DNA of 64,000 nt from Meghimatium bilineatum (lineage: Eukaryota; Mollusca; Gastropoda; Stylommatophora; Philomycidae), in assembly GCA_034231615.1 (NCBI GenBank), contig CM067298.1, positions 6,689,799-6,753,798 on the forward strand, in the 5' to 3' direction. The first letter of the stretch is position 1. The number at the start of each line of letters is the position of its first letter. A program made the position numbers and the translations under genes. Positions 23,265-50,465 of the stretch are shown in pieces. The notes under the pieces were generated by a model. It worked only from the letters and a program-made list of their open reading frames with translations. It had not been told where the DNA came from and searched no databases.

Positions 23265-23890
23265 GACGAGCATGCAAATTTTTCAGTCAACAGAGATACA
23301 GTCAGTCGTTGGGTTGAGAGAATCATGTAGTGGAGGTACAGATCTGCTTGATAGGCAGCACTGTGATTATCTGACCAGTCACCAACACAGAAATGTGCTG
23401 AGGACATTATTCATTTTGGACATTGAAGGTGTGATTCTGGATAATGCTATGCCAAAAGGAGTCACAATCAATTTGCAAGCTCACATTAAGACATTGAAAA
23501 AATTCATAGCACATTCCAGCAGTTTGGTCGCACAAGAATCCAGCAGATCTGCTTCTCCTTCATGACGCCCTTACACGTCTGACAATACAGGAAGCAATCC
23601 CCTAATTGGGCTGGACAGTTCTACCCCACAGTCCTGATTTGGTACATGGTCCACTTAAAGTGGCACTCCATAGAAGGTTTGCAAATGACGATGGAGTGAT
23701 TCGCGCAGCAAAAATACTAAACAATCAAGGCATTTCTGGCACCAGCAAAGAATACATGAGCTTGTTTCTCTGTAGCATAACGCCATTGAATAATACAGAT
23801 GTTTATATGACATATATATGTATATTGTACTATTAATTTAAGGTTGTTTTTTAAAACAGTTCCTGGAAAAATTGATGTGGTGTATTCCTT
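23265..23890 (+). mobile_element. Mariner-type transposase relic
   Basis: A dead Tc1/mariner transposase. ILDIEGVILDNAMPKGVTIN and LQAHIKTLKK (23410-23505) match the mariner motif DxEGVxxxxFMPKGxTINSEAY. HDALTRL (23560-23580) corresponds to LLHDNARPH, and LGWTVLPHSPDLVHGPLKVA, then ANDDGVIRAAK (23605-23720), to the GWxxLPHPPYSPDLAPSDxHLFGPLK block. The third catalytic Asp segment (APSD) is deleted, the first (ExW) region is not recognisable, and a frame change lies near 23590. I could not see terminal inverted repeats. Function lost. Confidence 0.8.
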
Positions 23891-24039
23891 TCTGAATGCC
23901 CCTGGCAGTTTTATTTACATCCTATCAATGCACCTTTTATAAGTGGATTGATCTCTAGATATGCTTCTAACAGATCTCTTCTCTTCAATCACCCCCCACA
24001 TGCAATTTTTAATATTTTAGTTGTTGTCTTTGTGAGGAA

Positions 24040-24275
24040 TCTAGATGCCTGTTACAGTGGCTAAGCCATTTGCAGTGTGTTCAAGGAGTCGTGGGTTTGC
24101 TACAAGGCTGTGACATTGCCAAGTGTATTTACTCTGAGGTCTATGGGAAGCAACGAAGTTATGTGCTCTAGGTAATACTCTTTTTTGGTAGTGTGCTCCT
24201 CTCTTGAAGTGGACGGAGTGCAAATAGAAAACCTCAAGCACAAGGAACTCAATATATTATGACCATCATGTCTCA
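24040..24275 (+). repeat. tRNA-derived SINE, type alpha
   Basis: Head TTACAGTGGCTAAGCCATTT with a B-box-like GTCGTGGGTTTGCTA, then a body with CGAAGTTATGTGCTCTAGGT and a GTGTGCTCCTCTC segment, parallel to the copies at 18357 and 37150. Confidence 0.65.
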
Positions 24276-24763
24276 TGTGCATTCCATGTGTTTTATACTG
24301 AACATTTGAGTCAGTTTTTTGTAATGTGTAAAACTAGCTTATTTGATATAAGAATTTATTCAAAGGGTAAATTGGACGGACAAGAACACGAGTCAGTTAT
24401 TTTAAAAATATTTTAGGTGATTTTTTCATCATTTCGCAAGTTTTAAAATGAACACAAATTGATAGCTTGCTCTAAGCTTGTGAAAACCTGCAACAGAAAC
24501 TGTATGACTAATAGTAGTCTCTCTTTATGAAATGTAGAGAAGTTAAGTTCATGTAATAATAACATCAATAATATACTTATTTTAGACAAGGCCAATGAAG
24601 AAATGGAAACATCAGTGAATAAGACTGTCAGGTGTCACCACTTTTGATTATTATGACGAGTTGATCAATATTTAACAAGAGTTAATATCCATTTTTGCAT
24701 GTGAGTTGTAAAAACAACTTTTTAACACAAATAATATCAACACACAGCACTTGAGCATCAAAC

Positions 24764-24875
24764 AAGTCTATTATGTTCAGCTTGTGAATGTATCCCAGGG
24801 TTGCTAGAAGCTTACTTTGTGCTATGTTCAGCTTGTGAATGTATCCCAGGGTTGCTAGAAGCTTACTTTGTGCTG
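24764..24875 (+). repeat. 51-bp tandem duplication
   Basis: Two almost identical copies containing TGTTCAGCTTGTGAATGTAT and CCCAGGGTTGCTAGAAGC. Confidence 0.92.
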
Positions 24876-25015
24876 TGCACACAGTGCTGTTTAAAATTCA
24901 TACTGAAACAGAAATATCAATTCTGGAAATGTTTCTATAAACAAGGGCAATCACACTGAATTAAATTTCACATCTATGCCGAATGCACTGTTTATTTTTG
25001 AAAATTTCAGGTGTA

Positions 25016-41149
<16,134 letters not shown>

Positions 41150-41339
41150 TCAGATCATAGAAGATTCTTCACGTCTGCTCACGTTGGTTTACCATACCTA
41201 CTTCATACCTACGATATAAGTAAAACTGAATCCATGTAGAAATAAAGACACCACCACAGTAACTAGAATAATTCAGAGTCTGTAACAAATAAACATTCAC
41301 AGTAAATTTATTCAACTGAAATGCGAAAAGAATATCTTA

Positions 41340-41555
41340 TTTAGTACGAGCCCACCGCGTGTTTGCTGTACACTGTGGGCGTGGACTGTTGAGATGGTTT
41401 AAAACAGGAAGTGACGATTAAACTTAGATTTCCAATAGTGATTGGTTTCTATTTTTAGCTTAGATCTGTATTGTGATTGGCTGGATGAACGGGGAATGCA
41501 CCTCTAATTCGTCATTCATTTTGTATTTCTTTTATACCCGGTAGTTATAAATCGC
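41340..41555 (-). promoter_or_regulatory. Candidate KLF promoter region
   Basis: Upstream of the KLF start codon there is a GGGCGTGG box on the plus strand at about 41387-41395 (a GC/GT box of the type bound by Sp/KLF proteins). Two ATTGG motifs (CCAAT on the minus strand) lie near 41440 and 41477, and a minus-strand GGGTATAAAA lies at about 41540-41531. Their grouping 190-400 bp upstream of the ATG suggests a promoter. The start site cannot be set from sequence alone, and a distant first exon is possible. Confidence 0.3.
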
Positions 41556-41744
41556 TTAATCCTAACAAGCTTATATACGTGCCATACACATACATCTTTG
41601 TTACTTGAATGGTAATCGTCAAACGGAAAGAAAAACATCAAGTGTGGGATGTTATAAGTGGCACAGGCTTAAAAATATAAGATTACAAACAGGACTGTCA
41701 ATTTCTTAGTAGTTAAGTAACACCCACGCCCGTGTTTCTGTGTC

Positions 41745-42225
41745 CTGAAATGGAAGCAAAGAATAGCAACACTATTTACCTTCCATGCATGTAGTAAGAG
41801 GAGACTGAGGATGTTATGGCATGACCGGGTTCCATTAAAGACCTGTGTACATAAAGTAAACTTGACTTGAAAGACTGATGTTTGATTTTCCCCCCATTTA
41901 ATTTTGTTGGTTGACTTTGGCTTTATTTGGCATGCGATTCCAAGTATATAAATAGTGACATACAAAAATCCAAAACATAACTAATGTAGGTTTGTTTACT
42001 TTCTGCACAGATGTCTTTACTGACGACAGCTTTGCTTATGAGGTGGAATTGGCTGTCCCGACCATAGGCCTATATGTTCAAAGTGACCCCGAAGTCATGC
42101 TAAAGTCGGATGTGTTTGGTCCAGCAGCGACGACTTTACGACACAGCGCATTCCGTTCTCAGGACTACATTCATGTAATCTACAGGAGCTTGAGAACGAA
42201 CGAAGAAGAAGAAAACTATCGAAAG
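41745..42225 (+). repeat. GAA-tailed non-autonomous repeat, interrupted copy
   Basis: Left part AGCAAAGAATAGCAACACTA with CCTTCCATGCATGTAGTAAG, right part AGCGCATTCCGTTCTCAGGA then CAGGAGCTTGAGAACGAACG and AAGAAGAAGAA. About 270 bp of other sequence lies between the parts. Confidence 0.55.
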
Positions 42226-42324
42226 TGATCAGACATGTCCAAGTTCAGCAAGGACCATTGAAGCCAAAATATAAAAGTCTTATTCACCTACGAACGCATA
42301 GATGTCAAACAGCAGAGCACAGAT

Positions 42325-43253
42325 TACAGTATTGCTGTGCACGGGCGTATCTTTAAATATATGCAGATAAGGAACACCCATTGTATTCCACAATACAGAA
42401 AGTTAAAGGCAGCAGACGTAAGAGAGGGAAGTCGTGGATGGGACGTGCTGAGGATGTCATACAAAGCGTGTGCAGATTTCAAGATGTGGCAGCAGGTGCG
42501 GAATGCATAGGCTGCATAGGTCTACCAACAGATATCAAAATTTGTTTGAGAGTAGTAATATCACTTAGCAGGAATGCAGAGAATGGTGTCCCACAGCTGT
42601 GGAGAAAGAAGTGCAGGCTTTAATCAGTGAGAATACCAAAGAGGGGGATGTGATTATATACACTGATGGATCTGTGATTAGACATGTTCGCAGTGCTTGG
42701 GCCTTCACAGCTCAATGCGCATGTAAAACTATTAGGCAGGCGAGTTGGGCCTTTGCTGTTACTACGAGTAGCATGACAATGGAGATTATGGCGGTCACCA
42801 GGGCATTTGAGTGGGTAGGCACACAGAAGGTAACGCAGGTCTGCATCTTCAGTGATTCTATGAGTGTGATTAGGAAGGTACACGTATGTCTAGTTCGTGA
42901 ACAGTGGATTGAGACCTTGAGAATGGCTAGGCTGAAAGTGGTTACATTTATTTTCGTGCCAGGACACTGGTGTTCCATGTAATGAAAGAGCAGATAAACT
43001 GGCGTTATGCACGATTGTGGCACAGGGCGATGGGACAATGGACCGAGCTGACATTTAGAACTCCTTAAGAGATATAGCACGCGAGAATTAGAACATTTTG
43101 GAGGGTGCAGAAGAATGATGGTCAAACAGCATAGGATCGGTACTGTCAGCAGAAGTGCAATGGCGGATACAAGCTCAGGGAGGGATCTGAACAACTATGA
43201 ACGTGTCCAGTTTGCAATGATGATCGTCCGACGACTAACTAACTAACTAACTA
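42325..43253 (+). mobile_element. Group B LINE, 5'-truncated RNase H copy with (CTAA)n tail
   Basis: Covers the end of the thumb, the RNase H domain and the 3' end. RNase H (42599-43000) starts VIIYTDGSVIRHVRSAW with the catalytic Asp present and continues SSMTMEIMAVTRAFEWVGTQ and FIFVPGH. A 9-bp tandem duplication doubles CIG near 42505-42525, and a frame change follows at about 42970. It ends CGACTAACTAACTAACTAAC. It also lacks part of the segment between DITSE and EHFGG seen in the 3962 copy. Confidence 0.85.
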
Positions 43254-43436
43254 GCATAGATGATGAGGACAAACCTAAATCTACATTTCACAAAGTGTAA
43301 CAAATTCTGTAACAAATTGCCATCATCAGTTGTAATGGATTAACTGGCAAATACTGCATGTTTAACTTTAGGGCGTTGCAGGAAGAGATGTTGTAGCTGG
43401 ATTATGTAAATGGATTAACAAAAAATAGAATCCTCA

Positions 43437-43482
43437 TCATCTATTGTCTATCCCCAGGTGAACGATGGTTGATCCTATACAC
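43437..43482 (-). mobile_element. Tail end of a J-type fragment
   Basis: On the minus strand CACCTGGGGATAGACAATAG then ATGATGAGG, matching the J ends at 29310 and 34615. Confidence 0.45.
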
Positions 43483-43489
43483 ACTTGTC

Positions 43490-45480
43490 GTTAAGCGTAG
43501 GGGTGGGAACATCAGCTATCGTTCCAATGTGTCAGATGAGTCGCCTTGGTTGCATTAAGTCCATGTTTGTTCGAGGATCGAGAGTTTAGTGCTAGATTTA
43601 TCTGTATTAATGTGGACGCATCTTCTATTTGCCCATAGGGTTAAGGCATCAATAGCTCTTTGTATTCGTTTAGTGGCCATTGTCGTATGTTCTTCTGTGC
43701 ACCAGATCACCAGCTGGTAGAGTATTCATTGCCACTTTGATCATATGTGGTAGTTCGGCAAAAATGTCATTGATGTAAACCAAAAAAGTGTGGGTGACAG
43801 GACTCCTCCATGTATAGGTATACCATTTTCCACAATCGGTTTTCTAGTATCTCTTTCAAGGTTCAGCGATTCTGGTTTTTTTAACCAGCTGCTCCTCCTA
43901 GCTTGTAACTTGGCGTTTTGAAATTTAGTCTTTGCTTCCTGATATTTGTTGTGGTGTTCTTGGCTAGGTCTGTTCTCTGTCTGCTGTCTAGATGTTTCCA
44001 TCTCATTTTGCAGCTTCTCCAGTTCATAATTCCAGTAGAGTTTGTAAGCCCCCCCCCCTCCAGTATGGTTTTACTAGCAGCATGTAGCATGCATCTATTA
44101 AATTCGCTCACTATTGATGTCTATGTCCACGTGTATGTCCTTAGCTAGAACACTGGTTAAATGCTGGTACATTTTTCAGTCCGCCCTCTTATAGTTCCAC
44201 CTAGTAAGTGTGCTGCTGTCCTTGGTAAATTCATTGTGGATTTCCAAAAACATTGGTCTGTGATCACTGCCTCCAAGATGCTTTCCAATGACACGTGTGA
44301 TGTTTCATTCAAGGCCTAGTGAGTGGAATGCCAGGTCTGGTGTAGAGAAGGTGTGCCATGCTTTCGAGTAGAAGGTTGGTGGATCTGCTGGCTGGTTAAT
44401 AAGGATGAGAGTATTTTGATCCTACCAGCTCTCAAGTTCCTCACTCTCTTGTCGATGTGATCGTAGCCCCAGCTCTGAGAGTTGCAATTGAAGTCACCAC
44501 ACACCATAAGTCTCTCTTTTTCTGGGAATGTGTCTAGTACCAATGGTCTATCATTTGGGCAGTAGTAGTTCAGGAGATGGAATTCTGTATTGTCTGTCTT
44601 TAGGTGGAGAATCTGATACTCTGCCCACTCCATATACACTTACAGCTGACATGTAGTGATATTGTTCTTTCATCTGTCCTTTCGGCCTGATCGGTAGCAC
44701 TGGTAGCCTCTGATTTTAAAGGTTAAATCGCTGCTGAGACATCACAAGAAAAAAAATTGGTCACAGTAAAAATAACATGCATGCGAAGAATACTCGGAGT
44801 GTCATTAAGAGGTAGAATTAGAAATGATAACATTTGACAGATAACCAAAATAATACCAATATTGGAACAGATCAAAAGACAACAGATCAAGTGGTTTTTA
44901 CACGCTTCAAGACTACCAACAGATGGCATGCCACAAATGGCCATGACACATAGACATATCGGCTATAAAAGCCAGAGGCAGACCATGTAAAAAATGGATC
45001 ACATAAATCAAAGATGCCACGTGAACTAGCTTACAAAGAGCACACAAGACGGCCATCTCCAAAAAACTCTTCTGCCTCTGACACCGCAAGACAAACAAGG
45101 GCCACTTCGTATAGATATATAGATAAATATATCGCTACTGGGGTGTGTTTCTTGAATACAGCATACATTAACTTGTTCTTCACATAGGATATTTTCAAGC
45201 TCCAATTTTTTACTGTATCTATATCGTTTGCTGTTGACTCCCTCAGCATTCCAGTGAATTATTTTTATTTGCCTTTGGTTTGTTTGGCCAGTAGCTCTAT
45301 TCCCTTGTCTCCTGACTGTTCATGGCAATTGAGAAAGACCTCCGGTAATTGAGGTTGGGCCCTTTCGAGGTATAGGGCCCGGCATCGTACCTGTCTGAAA
45401 GTCGCCACAGGGCAGGCACCACAACTATTATTTGATATAGACATGTTCCCATTGTGTTTTGAACGTGGCATCCTTATTAA
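43490..45480 (-). mobile_element. Group F/G LINE with internal deletion, split by an RTE-like insert
   Basis: From 45471: a cysteine/histidine-bearing N-terminal segment (SNNSCGACPVATFRQVRCRA), then the endonuclease start IIHWNAEGVNSKRYRY and VNVCCIQETH (45280-45130). After the inserted RTE-like piece, the endonuclease resumes at 44639 with LMVCGDFNCNSQSWGYDHI. At 44001-43741 the frame jumps from the linker (SWLKKPESLNLERDTRK) straight to GGVLSPTLF of the RT, so most of the RT is deleted. A terminal RT remnant runs to about 43560. Unable to move. Confidence 0.75.
44735..45112 (+). mobile_element. RTE-like LINE C-terminal piece inserted in the F/G LINE
   Basis: Plus-strand coding KLVTVKITCMRRILGVSLRG, then EQIKRQQIKWFLHASRL and MPQMAMTHRHIGYKSQRQ matches the copy at 52900-53380. 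It lies antisense inside the endonuclease of the older F/G LINE. Confidence 0.75.
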
Positions 45481-45484
45481 TTGT

Positions 45485-46220
45485 GCGTCTCTTGGCTGGC
45501 TGCCTCCGTCTTCAGAACCCTGCTTACTTGGGCAGGACTGTGCTCAAGTGGCTTTCCCGACCAGTCTTAGAATCCAGCCCCTGATGGCTGAACTAAGCCC
45601 CATCACCACTTCAAGATACTGGCCTCGATGGACATTTGCTCATAATGGTCTTCTTCAAAAATATAGTGTGTCAAACACCGCCAGGGACGTAGACACATTT
45701 CCAGTAAGCAGGGACGTAGTAACTAAACAAAAACAAGTTATTTACCCGTTTTTGTGTATCGTTCCCTCTTTTTGTTGGGATAGCTGATGAGATATGCAAT
45801 GACCTTTACAAATAAATCGAGTGGGAGGCATTTTATCTACCAACCAGAATGGCATATGATAATGATTGATGAGTAATGATGAGGTTGTGTGGTGGTGGGG
45901 TTTGGGGAAGGTAGGATACAAGAAGAAAAAAGGCGACCATGGCTCTCTGTCCACAGTATTGTTGTCAGGATCGTTGTTGTTTCCATGCCTTGCTAGGTTG
46001 TCAAACTAATATTTTCTCACGTTGTCCCCATCTGTCTCTGTTCCCTTCAGTCTTGCCTGTTGTGACTATGTTCATAAAACCTGCCGGTCTGATAAAGTGA
46101 CAAAAAAGGTTTTTTCTTATATTATTCTTGCTTTCATTATAAACACCCCAACCACATCTATATTGCCTCTAATTTCCCACTTTCCAGTTTGTTTATAATG
46201 AATGCAAGCATTTTCTCTTT
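45485..46220. other. Unassigned DNA
   Basis: A 114-codon plus frame at 45443-45787 has no recognisable domain. No repeat family seen. Confidence 0.35.
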
Positions 46221-46223
46221 TAC

Positions 46224-46530
46224 TAGATGCGTTTCCATTCCTGCGTCATGGAGACATGTCTTGATGAAATCTAAGTCATCTATTTTGTTTATTATTGTGT
46301 TGTTTATTGTTATTTGTCTCTTGAAAAAGGTTCCATTTGAACCGATACGTGGAGAATTGTCCTGTGTAGTTTTATTGCATTTTTTAATATATTTTTATTC
46401 ATATGCAAGGTAAGTGTTTTTAGTAACCTGTTTAATTCATTTTGCTTTACTATTTGTTCGTTCGGTTACTGCGGCACCCTCCACTTTGTCGGACACCCTC
46501 CGACCATTTGGTTATTTACATAGTGACGAT
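46224..46530 (+). repeat. Single-arm copy of the inverted-repeat element
   Basis: Matches the right arm at 9842-10083 and its continuation to 10165: ATGCGTTTCCATTCCTGCGT, CTCTTGAAAAAGGTTCCATT, GAACCGATACGTGGAGAATT, GGTTACTGCGGCACCCTCC and ATTTGGTTATTTACATAG, in order. No inverted partner here. Confidence 0.8.
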
Positions 46531-46534
46531 TACT

Positions 46535-46780
46535 TGCAGATTGTGTATGAAGGATCTTATCCACTTACTCATGTTACCCATAATTCCATTTCGTTGCAGC
46601 TTTACTATCACTCTATCTTTCCAGACCTTGTCAAAAGCTTTTTGGAAATCTATCCATAGAGTGAAAACTTTCTTCTTTTCTTGAAATTAATCTTCAATGA
46701 TCTGGGAAAGGAATGTTATTTGGTATTCTGTGCTGTTAAATTATATACATCCAGCTTGTTCTGGCACCAATAGCTTCACA
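46535..46780 (-). mobile_element. Group F/G LINE reverse transcriptase fragment
   Basis: On the minus strand VPEQAGCI, TEYQITFLSQIIED and LWIDFQKAFDKVWKDRVIVK are RT core motifs (domains 2-3). They parallel QQAGFRQCYSNEDQTTYLSQ at 20170. Only about 80 residues remain. Confidence 0.7.
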
Positions 46781-46859
46781 GATTCTCAGCAGAGGCTGGA
46801 AGCAGAATAATCTAGAACATTTGTCACTCTAGTGCACTGACTAAAAGGGTGTCATCATT

Positions 46860-48357
46860 CCCACCAAGGCAAAGATCGTCTGGTTCTCGCTGAACAACAA
46901 CATATTAACAGAAACAGTACCATCAGCAACCTGCATTGACATCAAAATTGAATGGGAGCAGACTATGAAATATCTAGGCATCACTTTTGATAGAAGTATA
47001 TATGTTGCGAGAAATGTAGACAATGTCATTCAGAAAGCTAATAAGGGTGTCAGTGCAGTTGAAACCATGACATCTGCAGAGATGCCGCAACGAACACTTT
47101 TTCAGATGATGCAGGTGGTGGTATTATCTGTGTTGGACTATGGTCTAGAGTTACTGACACTGTCGCAAACACAGGTGGATAGACTGGAGAGAGTTAAAAG
47201 CGAAACCATGAGAGCTGTTCTAGGATGCACAAGAGATACACCCATCGCTGCCGTTAGATTTCTCCTAGACCTACCGAGCATCAAAGAAATACATAAAATA
47301 GCTCAGGTTAAAGAATACTGCGAAGTCACCAACAATGACTATCACCTCTTAACCAATCTCTGAACAAAACACAAGGAAAACGTATCAAAAGAGGAAGGTC
47401 TTGGATGGCAGAAGTAGAATTTACCCTACTCAGAGTTTGTGAGCTGGAGGAAGTGGGAAGAGGCTGTGAATGGGTGACATTTGGCAAAGAAAGAAATTTA
47501 TTGACAACAGTTGTGATACAGATGGGAAGAGAGTGCCGCTACTGGGCTGCGAACAGAGCAGAGGAAATGATCCAAGAACTCATCCTGCAGCATTCGAAGC
47601 CACACGACATAACAATTTACACCGACGGTTCAGTAACACAAGGAACAAACAGGTGTGGTTGGTGTTTCGTGGCCTAATAAATTAGCTGAGAAGTCAGTTG
47701 CGTAACTCCACTACCACATCGAGTATGAGAATGGAAACAGATTTGGTAACATCAGCTCTCACTTGGCTTGCGACGCAACCACCAACAGACTCAGTGATTC
47801 TATCGGACTCTCAAAGTATGCTGCGCAAGATAGAATAGTGTATGATCAGAACTGAGTGGGTCACTCTTTTTAACAACGCGCAGAGCATTACATGAATATC
47901 CAGGTCATGCTGAGGTCAGGGGGAACGAAAGAGCCGATGTGTTTGCTGATAAAGCCTTAGTGGATGCATTGACATAATAAGAAGAGACAGGATTGAATTA
48001 ATTAGAGCAGCCATGGATACCCTACGAAAAGACGTGAACGAGGTCGAACACAACAATGTACATATTCATAGAATGGTAGAAATGTGAGTGACTGGAGGCG
48101 ACGGGAGAAAGTGAACCATCTCCGGAAAGATTGGAAGAACGCGCAATCAGCAACTGACTGGGAAACTGAGCTTATACACTTTTAGATGGCTGACAGAACG
48201 GCAAGCAGATCATATATGGGAATGTCTCCATTGCTGTGACGCTTGTTCCTAATCAAGAATCAAACAGAGGCTGGAAACTAATATTGGTCGGACCATCTCT
48301 GAAATTGAGCAGGCCACATCCTTGAAGTAGAGATGGGGCTTAGTCCAACGGAAAGAG
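46860..48357 (+). mobile_element. Group I LINE (I-like): thumb, RNase H and 3' end
   Basis: 46965-47363 encodes the RT thumb (MKYLGITFDRSIYVARNVDN, LSQTQVDRLERVKSETMRAV, LGCTRDTP), closely paralleling group B (MRYLGVFFDRSLSFREHVDH). RNase H begins at 47610 with ITIYTDGSVTQGTNRCGW; the frame breaks at 47677, and later motifs (ILSDSQSMLRK, RGNERADVFADKAL-like, ADHIWECLHCC) appear in shifted frames to about 48240. The end abuts the GAA tail of the oppositely oriented F/G LINE at 48358. About four or more breaks. Confidence 0.8.
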
Positions 48358-50236
48358 ACTTCTTCTTCTTCTTTCGATCACTTGAAACATGTCTATATCT
48401 GTAATTCTGTCTCCTTAATAAAACTCACTGTCTTTTGTAGTTCATACAGTGTCCCATAGAGTTTTGATTCCAGTGTTGTTTCCTCTGGCCAATATGTCTG
48501 CCTCAGCGTTTCATGCTCAGAACACTCTTGAAGTATATGTTTGGCACTCTGTGCTGCCTGTCCACATGTACACATGGCTGTGTTGCCAATCTTGAACTTT
48601 GTATACATGTGACTGCGGAGTCGGTTGTGTCCTGTTCTAAGACGTAGAATTATAACTTGTTCTGGTCTGTTCATAATATGATAGTCATCTTGTGTTGGTG
48701 TTTGTGGCTTTCTTATTGACTTGATCATCTGTTTTTTCTGATGGTAGGTGATTGGTATATCTGGTTGGTCTTCGGCAGCACCTTCCTTAGCCAGTTGGTC
48801 TGCTTTTTCATTTCCTGGTATTCCACAGTGAGAGGGTATCCACTGCATGGTTACCCTATACTGGTAAGACAATTCGCTAAGTAGTTTTTTTAAGTCTATT
48901 AGATTTCCAGACTGGAGAGCTTGAAGCACTGACCATGCATCTGTCAGGAATACCACAGGCTGTAGGTCAGAGTTAGAGTTCAGCAGTTTTTTAGCTGCCA
49001 CACTAATTGCCTGGATTTCTGCATCATAATTATTGCAGAATTTTCCTGTCGGTGTTCTGATTGTATCTTTAGGCTTATGTGGATATTCTATATATACACA
49101 TGCACCTCCATTCCTCACGACATTCTGTGCTGACCCATCTGTGTATACTCTGACCCATATATCTTGTGGATATTCCTCATCCAGGAAACTGAGGGTGACT
49201 GTCCTCCGCTGCACACTGTTCTGTTCGTCCTCGCTTAGTATTCCTTTCACATGGGTCTGAATGTATATTGGCATTCCATGCCTTTCACTCCACGGGGTTT
49301 GTTCTGGTACAGGCCTTAAGGGGCTGTCAACTTCAGGTAGGTGTGTAAGTTGTCTGCGGAGTCGTATAGCTTGATGGATAAGCTGCTTCTTTTCAGTCGT
49401 CCCATTGCTAGATTTTGGAATCTTTCCTTCATTGGATAACTTGGCATACACTGAAACTTTTCTGCCTGAATTAGTACTTTTGTGTCTCTGCGTTCGCCAA
49501 GTGTTTGCATTCTTCCCATTTTCTGCATCTCTGCTATGGGTGTTGATTTCATGACTTCCAACATTATTCTAAGTGCCTGGTTTTGCACTTTATCTAGATC
49601 TTGTAATGTGGTGTTTGATGCAGGACACCACGCAGCTGAACCATATTCCAGGTGTGGTCTTATGCCTTGCTGGTAAACTTTACTGAGTATATTCCCACTG
49701 GCTCCCTATGTGGTTCCACTTAGTTTTCTCAGGATAGCTAACTTCCTCCTGGCTTTTGTTGTTGTTTTGTTTATGTGCTGCTTTGATATCTATTTTGATA
49801 TGACCGGCTTTTTGTTTTGGTGAGAGGGTAAAAAGTGTAGTGCTGCACTTATCTGTGTTAATGCTGACGCACCATCTATTAGCCCATAAGGTTAGGGCAT
49901 CGATAGCTCTTTGTATTTGTTTAGTGGCCACTGTCGCATGTTCTTCTGTGCACCAGATCACCAGGTCGTCAGCATACATTGCTACTTTGATCCCGTGTGG
50001 TAGTTCAGCAACTAGGTCATTGATGTAAACCAAGAAAAGTGTGGGCGACAGGACTCCTCCCTGGGGGACTCCATGACGCAGTAGAACTGTAATTTGACTT
50101 GAAAGAGACTGTAATTTGATTGGTCGATCCATCCCAGACATCGAGCCCGACGCAGTCCTGCCCAAGCAATCACTGGTGCTGAAGTTCGAGATTCCCGGCC
50201 GAGAGGCTTATCAGCAGCAATGGTATCAAAACACAC
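48358..50236 (-). mobile_element. Group F/G LINE: RT palm/thumb, intact-looking RNase H, GAA tail
   Basis: 50165-49680 encodes RT from HGVPQGGVLSPTLFLVYIND through AMYADDLVIWCTEE (intact YADD) to NRWCVSINTDKCSTTLF. 49588-49316 gives the thumb end (NQALRIMLEVMKSTPIAEMQ). 49451-48393 is a single 352-codon frame with complete RNase H: VRVYTDGSAQN (D), YDAEIQAIS (E), FLTDAWSVLQ (D) and GNEKADQLAKEG (D), then TGHNRLRSHMYTKFKIGNTA, MCTCGQ and KHILQECSEH, a zinc-knuckle-like end. Two or three frame changes lie upstream. The 3' end is TAGACATGTTTCAAGTGATC followed by GAAAGAAGAAGAAG. It is the best preserved F/G copy here; endonuclease and N-terminal RT are missing. Confidence 0.88.
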
Positions 50237-50284
50237 GAGTATCGTCGAAGGAGAAGAAGATCATTTGGTAATCATATTGTGTTG

Positions 50285-50465
50285 TTATTGGTTTTCTAAT
50301 TGTTTTCATCTGTTTCTTTTGATGGTAGGCACATCTGGTTGATCATCAGCAGCTCCCTTTGACTAGACGATATGCTTTTTGGATTCCAGGTAGAATCCGC
50401 AATACGATGGTATCCACTGAATGTACAATGCGATGGTATCCACTGAACATCACCTATGCGCTCTT
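50285..50465 (-). mobile_element. Small F/G LINE RNase H fragment
   Basis: On the minus strand this repeats the stretch at 48725-48850 (GTGGATACC... and the CAGATGTGCCTACC-type sequence), corresponding to HCGIPGNEKADQLAKEGAAE. Degraded, with an internal 25-bp duplication of GTATCCACTGAA-type sequence. Confidence 0.5.

Noticed and set aside
23272-23565. 97-codon frame as an independent host gene
   Set aside because: It contains EGVILDNAMPKGVTIN and belongs to the mariner relic.
24986-25000. AATAAA at 24996-24991 as the KLF polyadenylation signal
   Set aside because: It would leave a 3' UTR of under 50 nt, and other AATAAA-type sequences occur downstream; not supported enough to list as a feature.
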